NCBI GenBank assembly: GCA_051453625.1
Contig: JBOZIK010000001.1
Span: 150,513,622 to 150,543,753 of the forward strand
Length of the DNA: 30,132 nucleotides
Direction: 5' to 3'
DNA from: Welwitschia mirabilis
Lineage: Eukaryota; Gnetophyta; Gnetopsida; Welwitschiales
Each line of letters opens with the position of its first letter. The stretch's first letter is position 1. The translations under genes and the position numbers were made by a program. This document shows, one piece after another, positions 1-11,350 of this stretch. The notes below the pieces were generated by a model, which searched no databases, was not told the origin of the DNA, and saw nothing but the letters and a program-made list of their open reading frames with translations.

Positions 1-63
<63 letters not shown>

Positions 64-75
64 CTCTCTCTCTCT
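1..75. repeat. (TC)n microsatellite
   Basis: Nearly pure TC dinucleotide repeat with one interruption at base 61, cut by the window start, so its full length is unknown. It lies at the far end of the leader of the minus-strand alpha element, where it reads as (GA)n in the element's sense direction. Confidence 0.97.
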
Positions 76-565
76 TTCTGATACTTTTTTTCTAGATTTA
101 TCATATAACAACATCCTATAAATAGAAAACAATAGAAAATAAGATATAAAATAATAAACTATAATCCTAGCTGTCATGGGGATGATAGAAGGAACAATGA
201 ACACAAAGAGAAGAAAATAAAAAATTAATAGAGTAGAAAGAAGAAATCTAAAAAACACAGGTTTTCATCCTCTTAGTTATCCAAATGACAAAGGAGATGA
301 TAGAGAACAATTTTATTATAGAAAATTAAAATCAAAAAGCCAAAAACCAATAACAAAAACTAAAATCATAGACTATCATCCTGTCTATCATGGGGACAAT
401 AGAGGATTGATGATTAATTTACTACTAAAAACTAAAACTAAAAAATTCCAAATGAAAAAACCTAAGGTTTTTAATTAAAATACAATATCATTATAGATAA
501 GTAATTAAACAAAAATCTAATGTACTCACTTGACCAATAATAATCCTCATGCTTCTTAGTAGCCT
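76..565 (-). other. Alpha element I: 5' leader (UTR), minus strand
   Basis: This sequence lies just downstream, in the minus direction, of the PBS at 566-583. Read on the minus strand it resembles the leader after the plus-strand PBS at 28448: both start with GAAGG-TAC, continue through an ATTAT-rich stretch, and later carry a CTATCATCCCC motif. No ORF of note is visible. It contains two copies of a hairpin-like motif (171-188 and 385-402). The gag region would lie before base 1 and is not in the window. Confidence 0.6.
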
Positions 566-583
566 TCCCTAGTAATGGTACCA
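566..583 (-). other. Primer-binding site, tRNA-Asp type, alpha element I
   Basis: The minus strand reads TGGTACCATTACTAGGGA. The Athila/Tat-type PBS complementary to tRNA-Asp is TGGCGCCGTTGCCGGGGA. The two differ at 6 of 18 positions, all transitions, and five of the six fall in CpG sites of the canonical sequence. The site sits directly inside an LTR end, as expected for priming of minus-strand DNA synthesis. It fixes the element as minus strand. Confidence 0.85.
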
Positions 584-1578
584 ATTTGTTGCAGGATCTA
601 TTTGTGCAAATGTTTATACTCAAAAAGATCCTATTATTTACAAATAAAATAGATATATTGCACAATACAACATACTAGTATAGTTGGGAGTAAACCCAAA
701 TGTTGTATCTTATTAAAGACTTATGAGAGAAAAATAAGGATTGATTTTCACAAAGATTATGTAACTAAACTTATATAACAATGCCTAAAATAATGATACA
801 ATGCAAATGAAAATAAAATTAAGTCTAAATGCAACGCAAAATAAATCTAAACTACTTTTCTTAAGCCTTATCAAAGGCTTTCCTTAAGATCTATATCACT
901 AATAAAATTGTCACCAAATCAAGAAAAACATAAAACGTAAGGGACATCTAATAAACTAATATGTATAAATGAAAAATGAAATTTTATATTAAGAAGGAAC
1001 AAAACATCTAGGTTATGAAATAGCTTGGCTTAAATGGAGTATGCATAGCCCTCTGCCAAGAGAATGTCTTTCTGCAACTCTTAAGATGGAGCTGTCATCA
1101 TTTAATCTCCTATCACAAGAATTTACAACAAAAAACCATTATATAAAAGGTGCTCAAAAACACACTTCATTATAGAAAAGAAAGGGATAAAATAGTCAAA
1201 GGTTGGTTGTTAGTATTAGTTATAATAGTTGTCCTTGCTATAGTCTGGATGACCCAAGGGATAATGGTACTTTACCAAAGATAGCTTAGAAGATAACTTA
1301 GTAATCCACTTTAACATCAACTATAGTTGTTGTCCTACCTGTCATGGGGATGACAGTGAGGATGATGATCTTTTTCTATTCATTCCAATGAGGTGAAACT
1401 AGGTTTTTTTTACCAGTAGTCTTCCTCTAAATCCATGTGTATGAGAATGTATCATAAATGCCTTAAATCTTGCTAATAATTATACATTTTTAAGATCTTC
1501 ATTGATTGTCTAAAATCATTAGAAAAATATCTAAACCTATGTAAATGTCCTAAAAAAATAGCTTATAAAACCCCATCA
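584..1578 (-). repeat. LTR of alpha element I (5' LTR, minus strand)
   Basis: About 1 kb long, bounded on its inner side by the PBS. Read on the minus strand it aligns along its length with the plus-strand LTR starting at 26387. Both begin TTTGATGG, share an AAGATCTTA block, an AAACCTA-TTCACCT block and TGTCCCTTACG, and end with an ACTCCCA-CTATACTAG block followed by CTGCAACAA. The outer edge is taken at TGATGG (minus strand, 1578). Low identity shows it is old. It holds one perfect copy of the alpha hairpin motif (1339-1356). The two alpha LTRs belong to different elements, in opposite orientation. Confidence 0.78.
1138..1147 (-). promoter_or_regulatory. Putative TATA box of alpha LTR I
   Basis: The minus strand reads TTTATATAAT, about 200 bp before the conserved TGTCCCTTACG block. 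The sister LTR has its TATAAATACC about 240 bp before the same block. Position supports the call, but an AT-rich background makes such matches common. Confidence 0.4.
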
Positions 1579-2614
1579 AATGAGTAAAAATTGGTCGTAC
1601 ATCACCTACATTCATTCAACTCATGTATTCACACTTTATTGGCACTACTACCTTCCTTACTAGCACCATTATTTGTCTTTCTCTACATGCATCTAACATT
1701 TTCTTGCAGCTCTGTTTTAAGATATTTTAGTTTCTTAATGCATTATGAGCCTATTATTGAATCTAAAACCCTTTTTTTTTCTTTTGAATCGATTTTTTAC
1801 TTTTCTAACTTTCTCCTTTATCTTTCTTCTATTTGTATTTCTCTTTCTTTCTTTAACTCTGTTATTCTAGGCCATTGTGAGTGGAAGAGTAAGAGCTTTT
1901 TTAAAGGAAGGAAATTTAACATCCTTTCTTACTTTATCTATACCTTTCTATCCTAAAACAATCAAGGCAAGAAATTATAACTACTTAGTAAAGGAAAATA
2001 ATACTTAATACTTTTTTAGAGAAAGTTTTAGAGTTCTAGTAAAGTGCAATAATAGATGAAGACGATCCTTAGATAATCCATTCTCTTATTTATTATAATT
2101 CCTTTGTTATTTTCCTCTATAACATAGAAGCTTTAATAGGAGTTAAATACCGTAATAACTTACCTTATATACTTATCAAATCCCTTACTTATTATTATGC
2201 TACATTTAATGTTGAATATGCAACAAATAGGGAAGGAACTCTACCTTGTAAATGTCTTTCTAAGAAATAACCAATACTTTTTAGATTCATTAGTAAAAAT
2301 ATTTTCTTACATCACATATGACTAATGCCTATACTAGTCATCTTGATAAGATTAGGATCATCTAAGGTAATAAGGCTTTGATATGTCCAAATGTGTTTTT
2401 ACTACTATAGGAAATAATTTAGAGTTCATGATTAATCTCCCCCTTCCATGCTTATCTTTAGACTTGATTTATCATGCTTTAGTTCATACTCTAGAGTTTG
2501 AAGAATTACATTGAACCTTCATAGGAACCATTAGTTCCTAAAAATATTACCTAACTTAGCAAGTATAAGAATGAATACTAGATTCCAAGAGATCTTAAGA
2601 AGATTTAAAAATAA
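1579..2614 (+). other. Beta element II: internal region, unassigned
   Basis: Lies between the alpha LTR edge and the recognisable ORF remnant upstream of the beta PPT. An open frame at 1591-1956 starts at TTG and encodes a Leu/Ser/Phe-rich, T-rich stretch. It has no motif I recognise and is probably chance or degraded coding sequence. Several plus-strand frames from about 2250 onward stay open between stops, consistent with a decayed ORF running into the remnant at 2615. Confidence 0.4.
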
Positions 2615-2989
2615 GAAGAACATCATCAAAGAACTCCCTTTTCTTCTCATGCTCATTCCTATCCTTATTCTTCTCCCAATAAAAGAAGAAAGGAGAAATC
2701 CCCTATTGATAAATATTCTTATGTTTCTTCTTCTTCTTCTTTTTCTTATCCTTCCACTAGTTATCATCATTCCTCTACTACTTCTCCTTTCACCACTTAT
2801 TATCATTTCCACACTACCTTAAGTAATACCCTTTTAGAGGAAGCACTTAAATCACAAAGAACATAGATTAAAAAGCGATGGCAGAACATGAAAAATAATA
2901 TCAAGAAATAAAAGTAAATATAAAATGAACAAGAAGATATAATTCAAAAACTAAAAAGGTTGGCTTCTCATAGAACATCTATAAGCTAA
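2615..2989 (+). pseudogene. Decayed ORF end: Ser/Tyr/His-rich tract then basic/coiled-coil-like tail
   Basis: One plus-strand frame is open for 83 codons (2615-2863) and then continues in register to a TAA at 2987-2989, interrupted by a TAG at 2864 and several TAA codons. Most interruptions could come from CAA or CAG. The open part is low-complexity: a Ser run, many Tyr, His and Thr, and a KRRKEKSPIDKY patch. The tail is charged and heptad-like (EEALKSQRT, then NEQEDIIQKLKRLASHRT), suggesting a short coiled coil. It lies about 900 bp before the beta PPT, where extra 3' ORFs are known in some Athila/Tat elements. I cannot assign a family. The T/CT-rich DNA also opens frames on the opposite strand (2531-2812), judged a shadow. 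Confidence 0.5.
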
Positions 2990-3884
2990 ATGTATCATTC
3001 TTTCTCTTTTATTGTTCTTCACTTGTAATTTTAGTTTTTGTAGTTGCATTATAATTGCATTTTATCTTTTCATGATCACTTTTGTACTTAATTAGAAATT
3101 AATATGAATTCTTATTTTTTAATATAGTTTTATTTTAACTAATACTTTACCAAAATTATTATTACTTAGCTTTAAGACTCTATAATGTAATGCTTGAGAT
3201 GTAATTCTTAATAGAACCGGTATTTTTAGTTTTTCTAACTTACCCGGCTACCTTTTCCTATACAAACTAAACCTCATTTAATTAAGACATTCTACAATTC
3301 ATTTCTTGTTTTTCTACCACTTAAGTATTTATTAAAAATTCATTGGAACTCATTTAAGGAGAATCATCATCCATTTTGTTATTCCTAAAACATCATACTT
3401 CATCCCTCACAAATAATCTTTTTGGTCATTCTATAATCATTCATGTGTCATATATTTTATATTTAGATATTTAAATCATTATAATTGAATATTCATTTTT
3501 ATTTTTAGGCTTTTTTTGCATTAGTTTACATTTCATGTTTTTTTTAGTTTAGTAATGTGTTACATATTTTATTTTCAACAATTTTCTTTTCTAGCTCATT
3601 CTAAACTACATTAGCACATGCATTTTTCATTTTCCATTTTATTACATTTAATTTTTTATATCTTTTATACTTTGAGTATAACATTTAGCTTTGGTTGAGG
3701 GAATGACATTTTCCGTTAAGTACCTATGTTTTATGCTTTATTCTTTTGTGTAATATTAGATTACATTAGTAAAATTGTTTTTAAAATCTATTCATATTAT
3801 TACACTTGATTAATTTAAGTTGTAATTTTTACCATGTTAACAATCTTTTAAAACATCTTGTTTACTAAGGAACTAGCAAAAGAT
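2990..3884 (+). other. Beta element II: 3' untranslated region
   Basis: AT-rich sequence with frequent stops in all frames, between the ORF remnant and the PPT. Just before the PPT it reads AACTAGCAAAAGATGAGTTG, a layout resembling the sequence that precedes the PPT in many plant LTR elements. No other feature is seen. Confidence 0.45.
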
Positions 3885-3893
3885 GAGTTGGGG
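3885..3893 (+). other. Polypurine tract, beta element II
   Basis: GAGTTGGGG followed by CATATGATAATATG, which opens the LTR. A G-run directly before the LTR start primes plus-strand DNA synthesis in LTR elements. It marks the LTR at 3898 as a 3' LTR. It is shorter and less pure than a fresh PPT, in line with its age. Confidence 0.6.
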
Positions 3894-3897
3894 CATA

Positions 3898-5144
3898 TGA
3901 TAATATGCAAAAATTGGCATTTACATTAAGAAATTTAGGCCTTCTTAGCATGCTTAATTAATTATCATAACAATTTTATGTATTTATTTTGCTTAATTAC
4001 ATATAAAACTAGGTTTACTAATATTCTACCTTAACACTATTATTTTCTAGGGTATTTACATCATTTAGAGCATTATAGTAGGTGATGGAGAAGTGTTAAG
4101 AATTATTAGTAATGGCATTCATTTTAGGAGTGGTAGCACTAGTTACTATGACCAGAATGGATCCATACTTATGTTCTTTAGTTTTCTTAACATAAGTAAT
4201 TCATTTTGGTCATTTCTAAAGGTAGCAGATGAATAAAGAGCATTCTACAAGAAATTCCCTCAGATTGGTTCAATGACTAAAGGATGACCTTGTACACTTT
4301 AGACATTGCAAACGATGACCCTAATAGGCCATAGAAACCCTAATTAAAATCCTATTTTAAACCTATAAATACTCTACCCACTTTATTGATATATTATTCA
4401 ACATATTATATAAGATTTTATTTGAGCTTTAGCCAAGTATTCATTTTAAGGCTTCTGTAGGAATAGTCTAACTACTAAGCTAGCATTATGCTTTTTGATT
4501 TAGCATGAGTAATTTCATAGCTTATATGCTTTTACATTTTTGATAATAAAGTGTTACATGTTCTTGATGCATTACTTTAATATTAAGTATTAATGAATCT
4601 CATACTTATTATGCTTAAGATTGGCTAAGGCATGTTATTATTGTAATATATTTTAATGATTCTCCTTTTCATTCTATCCTACATAACTCGAATCTTTATT
4701 TGATGGATCCTAGGAGGTTCCTACTTTTCATTCTTATTTTTTTCTTACTGTGAAATCTAGATAACTTGGATAATCAACCTCATGTCTATGATGAAGAAGA
4801 TTATGCCATTATTCTTAAGTTAGAGTAAATGATACATGAATTTACTTTAATATTTATGATTTTCTATCAATTTATTATGCTGGTTTAAATGTTATACCCC
4901 ATTCCTAGTTCATGGATTTCACTGTATTATACTCATTATTATTATGCTTACTTTATTAATAATTTAGAACATTTATCATTCACAAAGAATAATACTAATA
5001 CTATACTATAAATGAGATTCTAAGTATTGTTAATAAACATTGGATTTGGTCATATAAAATTTGTATTCATAGGGATATTTTGATATTTAACATACATTAA
5101 TAAGGAATAAAAGCATATCTGTATTTCATAATAAACAATGTCTT
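3898..5144 (+). repeat. LTR A of beta family (3' LTR, plus strand)
   Basis: Aligns in direct orientation with 16958-18279 over its whole length. Shared landmarks include ATTTAGCATGAGTA, GATAATAAA-TGTTA, TGCATTACTTTAATAT, GATTCTCCTTTTCATTCTA, ATTATGCCATT and a terminal ATAAACAT block. The 5' boundary follows the PPT. The 3' boundary (about 5144) is where similarity with LTR B stops at B's PBS. No credible PBS follows A, so it is a 3' or solo LTR rather than a 5' LTR. Confidence 0.8.
4363..4371 (+). promoter_or_regulatory. TATA box of beta LTR A
   Basis: CTATAAATA, preceded by GAAACCCTAATTAAAATCC, a layout also seen upstream of the TATA in the alpha LTR at 26870. It lies about 465 bp into the LTR and aligns with CTTTAAATAT in LTR B. 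It would be the Pol II start of the element; activity is unlikely now. Confidence 0.6.
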
Positions 5145-7450
5145 ATTTTCATTTTAGAGAAAAGTATTTGTTTAGCCTTTAGATTAAGTAAGAGGATAAG
5201 ATTTCCTTTAAGACAACATTTTCTAATTCTAACTTTAAATACATCTTTACTAAATAATTATATGAATTTCTTTTTGTTAAATAAATAGATATTGTAGACA
5301 TGGTATAGCTACTACTAAAAACATAACTCCTTATTATGTTCCTTATGATCAACTGAATGCTTATGATGCCTTATTATGTCATCATACTAATGAAATCCCT
5401 TATTATGACATCCATTTAATTTCTTTTATTATTAGAGGTATTTTCTTTGATTATTCCTTTACCATTTACTCCTTCATATTTGACTAACTCATTAATTGTA
5501 AAGGACCTAGAGACAAAATAAGGTGTTTTTATAGTTATGCATTCTTAAGATTGTAGCTTGCAAATATTGGGCCAGGACGTCTACAATTATTTTCTTCTTC
5601 TTTGATTAATCCTTCTTTTTATATCCCTAGATAATGTACTCTACTAGCTATTTCTTTATTCATGCTCTTTTATTATAGTAAAAGAGGAATTTTTGGGTTT
5701 TCATGATCTTAATAATCCTTTTAAGGTACTTTCTCTTTTTTGTCAAAGATAGAAATGTTTGCAGCTCTTTTTTTATTATGATCTAATATTAATCAAGGAA
5801 TTTTCTTTGTCTTGTATATATGAATATTGAAACTACTTTCAATTCACAATACTTCTTATGTTATCATAAGAATAAAAATATTATGTAACCAAAATCTAAG
5901 AAGGACTTGTCTTTCATCTTTTATTGCTATACTAAGATTTGCAAGGTGGGTATTGTTTTCAATTTTTTTCTTTTTTTAAATGACTTTTATCTTCTTCACT
6001 TATTTTCTTCTAATGAGATATAGATGCTTTAATCTATAGGGTTTATAAGATCTACCTACTATGGATGAAAACGAGATGAATTTTACTCTCTTCTGTGCCC
6101 TAGAGAAATTGAAATAGCTAGGGAAGAAAGTAATTATGTTGAGTAATTCCATAATATTATTTTTCTTTATTTTTCAAGACTATTTTTAGTCTTAAACTTG
6201 GATTTTAATGGTAATATTTTGGATTTTCATGATCTGCCATCCTAGAGAAGCATGCTCTATTTTCCTCCCTTCTCATCTATTTTCCTTCTTTTGCACTAAT
6301 TGATTCAATGATTATAGAACAAACTATATATTCCTTTATCATACTACTCCTATATCTCAAATCATAGTTAATGAGATAGGATATATAATGTATGAGATCA
6401 ATTAACTAATCTTGATTTTTTAGGTTCTCTCTCTAATAGTCAAGGTATTTCTAGATTAAATTGAAGAGTTTTAGATTCTTTAAGAGATGCTTAATACTTA
6501 GGTATTTATTCTTTATGTCTTAATGATGTTTTCTTCTTTGGTTATTTTCATGATACTTACTTTTACCATAACTACAAACAAATCTAAAGGAGCAACTTCA
6601 CACTTTATTTTAATTCTTAAAAAGAATGGCCATATTAGGTAAAATACTTTTATAATATAATATATATGTTGAAGTATTTCTATTGCATAGCTAGTAATGG
6701 GGTAGAGTAGCAAGAGATAATCAATGATAACATTTGTATGCTCCAAGTAATGTTGCTTTTTGGTTTTTGCTTTTATATGTTTAAATCTATCATTTTTCAT
6801 TTGTAATGATTTCTCCTCTCTTTATTTAAAATTAAGTGAAAAATATATTCCTTTATGAGAAGAAGTCATGGATGAATGCCTCTTGATTAGCTTTCTTAAA
6901 GGTCCAAAATTTCCAAAATTTGATACATCTATCAAAGAGTGAACAAATGATTTAACCTTGTGTTAATCAATTAGTTATTATTATAGATAACATTATAGCA
7001 ATATACCACAGTAAAGAGCTTTCTCAAGATCACTTGCTTGATACGTTGGTGAGTTATAATAAGCTTTACATGAAGTTGTACTAGAAGCCTTCTCTAATTT
7101 CTTTAGAGTTTGTGAGGAATTCGTCATCTTTGGATTTAGCAGGTTAAGCTACATTTCATGATTCTTAAATCCCTAAAATAGAAGCTACTTGAATTGGTAT
7201 CGATTAAGTTGTTTTTTGCATAGAAAGTCAAGAGCCTAATATATGTTTATCATATGATTTATCTTCTATAAAGGAGGTCTAATTTTTATTTTCTTACTAC
7301 TACTCTCTAGATGTCTAATTTGATATTCTAATAGTTCATAATCTTTTTTTTCTTATTATTTTACATTTTAATAATAATAAAAGAAAAATTATGTACTTGT
7401 ATTTTTATTTTTTTTTAAATTGAAAAGATAAAAATTTACCTTCCTTATTA
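5145..7450 (-). other. Ty1/copia element internal region, heavily decayed
   Basis: Lies downstream, on the minus strand, of the Met PBS at 7451-7462, so the gag side of a copia element is expected here. One minus-strand frame (6513-6800, 95 codons) is open. It is Lys-rich at its start and then hydrophobic, and matches no motif I can name. I could not find a zinc knuckle, integrase or RT motif. Some plus-strand frames also read long (around 5290-5480 and 6055-6250) without recognisable content. The region ends at the edge of beta LTR A, which probably interrupts the element. Confidence 0.4.
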
Positions 7451-7462
7451 GCTCTGATACCA
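7451..7462 (-). other. Primer-binding site, initiator tRNA-Met type (Ty1/copia)
   Basis: The minus strand reads TGGTATCAGAGC, a perfect match to the PBS of most plant Ty1/copia elements (3' end of initiator tRNA-Met). It sits in the context ATTGGTATCAGAGCT. It contains no CpG, which may explain why it is intact when the other PBSs here are not. A 12-base chance match in 30 kb is unlikely. Confidence 0.8.
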
Positions 7463-9156
7463 ATTATAATATTCCAAAATACTGAACTATGATTTAACTT
7501 GCATTTAATAAAGAATAGTAAAATTTAAAGAATAAATACTTAATAATACATCAATTAGATAGAAAATGAAGTATATCTTTATTAAAGTTGTAGTAGTTTA
7601 GATTTTACATCTTATTCTAAATCTTTTATAGAATCCTTGGGGATTAGTCGAGGTTATTATCACATACATCTATCTAGTATACCCACCTTTACCTAATGTT
7701 ATAGGATTATGAACAAAGATGAAGGGACATAGTATTATAATTGAAGGCTTACACCCTTTCATTACATAGTAGTTACACCAAACTATACATAAATTACACT
7801 CAAGAAATAATCACATAATCACAAAGTAATTTTGAATAATTTCATTAACATTCAAGATGTTAATTCTAAAGCATTTTTTAAGTTTCTTAAGATAGGATCT
7901 AATTATTCTTAGTTAGATAAATTTATATTTAACATTAGTGTGTGCTTTTATTTTTAAGTCATTTTTAATTATTCAGATAAGCTAGTCTCAATTATTTAAT
8001 TAATCATTCAAGTTATATGGTTTTTATTAATATCTCTTTGACCAAATACTAAATTCATTTCTTAATAAACTTTAGAATTCCTTTATTAAATTTTGATAAT
8101 GTAAAGGATGTGTTAAAAGATAAGTGTTTTCTTATCATGACTAATAATAACGCTATATGATGAAATAGTTTTTTATATAGCTTTACAAAAATCATTAGAC
8201 TATTAGTGGGAAAGGCTATCTCAAGGTAGCTCAAGAACCCTTATTATATATATACTAGATCCAAAGTGTAATTATTATGTTATTTTCCTCTTATTAAAAT
8301 TATATACTTGCATTTCATTCTCAATTAATGATTAATTATTATACTTAACATCTCTTTTAAAACCTTAGCTGAATTTGTATCTAATATGTTGAAAATTATT
8401 TTATATGATATTATTTGTATTCATTAGAGTAGTTTTATTAATGCTAAATATATTCTTAATAATTTTGTATATTCTTAGTAAATACTAATTAAGATGTTTC
8501 CTTCTTTAAACTTGTTTATCCAAAAATTTATGATAAACTTAAATGATACTTAATCATACTTGACGTAAAAAAAAAAATTTGGAAAGGTTTTAATTTATGT
8601 AAAAAAAATGATTTCTTAAGAATGCAAATGCTAACATTTTAATTATAGAATATGTTAGCTCTAACTTTCTTATTAAAAGATCTATAAGATAAGGGTTCAC
8701 TTTGGCTTCCTATTTCTTTAGCATTATAACAAACATTTTATTCAATTCTATTGAAAGAATGAATACAATAATCTTATTCATGATATTCATATTAGTAAAA
8801 ATTCAAATAAATGTATCTACATGTGCTTTATAAATGGATCCTTAGCTTCATTTTTATTAAAATTTCTCAAGATATAATTAAGTAGATAGTATCTATAATT
8901 TATTTATATTATTCTTTCTATGGCTGTAGGATTAATTAAAAAGATTATTTATTTCCTTATCTTTTCAAAATTTATGCATGGATTCTCTCTAGACTATGGA
9001 TAATATTTGAAGATGATGAGGTAAGTAAAATTCTTGAAATTTCATTGGACTTTTAAGAAACTATTATACTTTATTAGTAATAAATTAGCTTCTAAAGAAG
9101 ATAAATGTAAATCTAAAAGTCTCATAATGATTACAACATACTTAGTATATAAAAGT
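7463..9156 (-). other. Possible copia LTR, then unassigned AT-rich sequence
   Basis: By position the LTR of the copia element should begin just above the PBS and extend to higher coordinates. The first bases on the minus strand read GGAATATTATAATTGG, compatible with an LTR end although a clean CA terminus is missing. I found no second copy in the window, so its outer edge is unknown. The rest, to the gap, shows no gene or repeat I can support. Confidence 0.35.
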
Positions 9157-9793
9157 NNNNNNNNNNNNNNNNNNNNNNNNNNNNNNNNNNNNNNNNNNNN
9201 NNNNNNNNNNNNNNNNNNNNNNNNNNNNNNNNNNNNNNNNNNNNNNNNNNNNNNNNNNNNNNNNNNNNNNNNNNNNNNNNNNNNNNNNNNNNNNNNNNNN
9301 NNNNNNNNNNNNNNNNNNNNNNNNNNNNNNNNNNNNNNNNNNNNNNNNNNNNNNNNNNNNNNNNNNNNNNNNNNNNNNNNNNNNNNNNNNNNNNNNNNNN
9401 NNNNNNNNNNNNNNNNNNNNNNNNNNNNNNNNNNNNNNNNNNNNNNNNNNNNNNNNNNNNNNNNNNNNNNNNNNNNNNNNNNNNNNNNNNNNNNNNNNNN
9501 NNNNNNNNNNNNNNNNNNNNNNNNNNNNNNNNNNNNNNNNNNNNNNNNNNNNNNNNNNNNNNNNNNNNNNNNNNNNNNNNNNNNNNNNNNNNNNNNNNNN
9601 NNNNNNNNNNNNNNNNNNNNNNNNNNNNNNNNNNNNNNNNNNNNNNNNNNNNNNNNNNNNNNNNNNNNNNNNNNNNNNNNNNNNNNNNNNNNNNNNNNNN
9701 NNNNNNNNNNNNNNNNNNNNNNNNNNNNNNNNNNNNNNNNNNNNNNNNNNNNNNNNNNNNNNNNNNNNNNNNNNNNNNNNNNNNNNNNNNNNN
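9157..9793. other. Assembly gap (637 N)
   Basis: Run of N. The open frame that appears to cross it (9034-9876) is an artefact of the gap. Sequence on either side is ordinary AT-rich DNA. Confidence 0.99.
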
Positions 9794-11350
9794 ATAGCCT
9801 ATCTCTTATTTTTAAAAATGAAGGTTTTAGTATTTTCCACTACTTTCTACAAAGTTTCTTCGTTTTTAATAAGTGATAAGCTAGTTGTTTTGACTCTATA
9901 AAATGGTTGTATGAATTAATACTTGAATGATTAAACACTATCTATCTAAAATAAGGGATCTCAATAAGATAGCCATTTTATTAACTAGTTTATGTCTTTA
10001 GTTAATGTTAAGACTTAAGGCTTTTAAATGGCATGTAAAATGATTTATACTATGATTATTTAAAAAGTAATAATTTACCCCCTATTTTATGTTGTTTTAT
10101 GCAGCTTCATAGTAATTATCATTAAAGGAAATTTTAATTTCTTTCTTATGACCTTAGTTAATCAATTATTAGTTTAATATGAATGTGTTATGTTTTCATG
10201 TCTTCTCCTTAAGAATAAATGAATATCATGGAAAACCTTTTGGTGAGTTTATAGGATCTCAAATGATATTAAAACATTTTTTAATAAAAAATATTTTAGA
10301 ATTATTTCTTATATTTTTAATGCATTTTATGTTTAAGTTAATTGCATTTTACCTTTACACTCATGTTAAAGATGTAATAGTGATTTCTTCTAAAGTGAAA
10401 AAAATATTATATGATTTTGTAATACATATATATTAAGAAACTATGATAAATTATGACATACCTCAAACTTAGAAGTAGATTAATATTAGAAAAGACTCCT
10501 TAAAAAATATCTCAAGATGGATATAATCAAGACATGATAACAAACTCCCCTAAGTTATTTTTAAGAGATATTTTAGTTCTTACATACCAATGGATGTAGG
10601 TGCACACTATATAAGTAAACATAGAAGAGGATTACCTTATAGATGATAAGTTTTGAGCAATATTTGTAGTAATAGTATAAAATAAAGATTAAAGGATAAT
10701 ACAATGTATAGGAGTTAAGACTAATAGAAGAGTAGAAGTAATAATGCGATAAGGAATTACTCTGAATGTAGGATACCAAATAAAAAGGCATTTTATAAAT
10801 AGTGGAAAGGTGTGTGATATGAATCATATGAAACACCTACTAACAAAGACATTTGAAGAGGTTCTAAGGGGTAAAAAATAGTTTTCTTAAGAATTATTGT
10901 TAGTGAAAGAGAAAGTGGATATTAGAACAACATTAGCATAGGACATATTTCAAGTTTAAATATATAAAAGAGTGATAGAAATCAAAAAGAATACTTCAAA
11001 GATAGTTGGTGGAAATAATAAATAGATATATGCCAAACAAGAGGATTATGCAGGCATGAACACTAATAGCTTTGACATGTATGTTTGTTAGTCTAGTATA
11101 GATTTCTTACTTCTTTACCTTTACTTAAAAAATATATATAATTATAGAAGAGTTCATGATGGCTTAGAGAATAATAAGCTTCATAATGCAAGTGAAGATA
11201 TAATACTTATTCTACCATACAGGTCAAAGAGTAAAGTACAAGAACATTTACTAGAAGTAATGGCTAGCAATGTGGATCTACATAATAGGTTTACTTATGG
11301 AGTTTTGTCTAGAGGAATTTCTGAAAGGAATAGCTATGGCATATTGAGAA
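9794..11350. other. Unassigned AT-rich sequence
   Basis: No PBS, PPT, LTR pair or recognisable protein remnant was found. Short open frames at 10179-10436 (plus) and 10573-10836 (minus) are low-complexity Phe/Ile/Tyr/Leu-rich translations of AT-rich DNA. From about 10600 rightward the plus strand becomes purine-rich, a bias that continues to about 13600 and may mark one long element part, such as a long LTR read on the minus strand. Confidence 0.4.

Noticed and set aside
1591-1956. 121-codon plus-strand open frame
   Set aside because: Starts at TTG, is Leu/Ser/Phe-rich from a T-rich stretch, and shows no domain or codon pattern; noted only as part of the beta internal region.
2531-2812. Arg/Ile-rich minus-strand open frame
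   Set aside because: It is the antisense shadow of the CT-rich low-complexity tract in the plus-strand ORF remnant.
5145-5162. Possible PBS directly after LTR A (TATTTTCATTTTAGAGAA)
   Set aside because: Only about 8 of 18 positions match the canonical Asp PBS and several differences are transversions, unlike the true sites; downstream sequence does not resemble the leader after LTR B.
5940-6800. Copia integrase or RT remnant near the Met PBS
   Set aside because: A few strings looked suggestive (for example NNTHLANLSIA on the minus strand) but no catalytic or zinc-binding pattern followed, so no domain is called.
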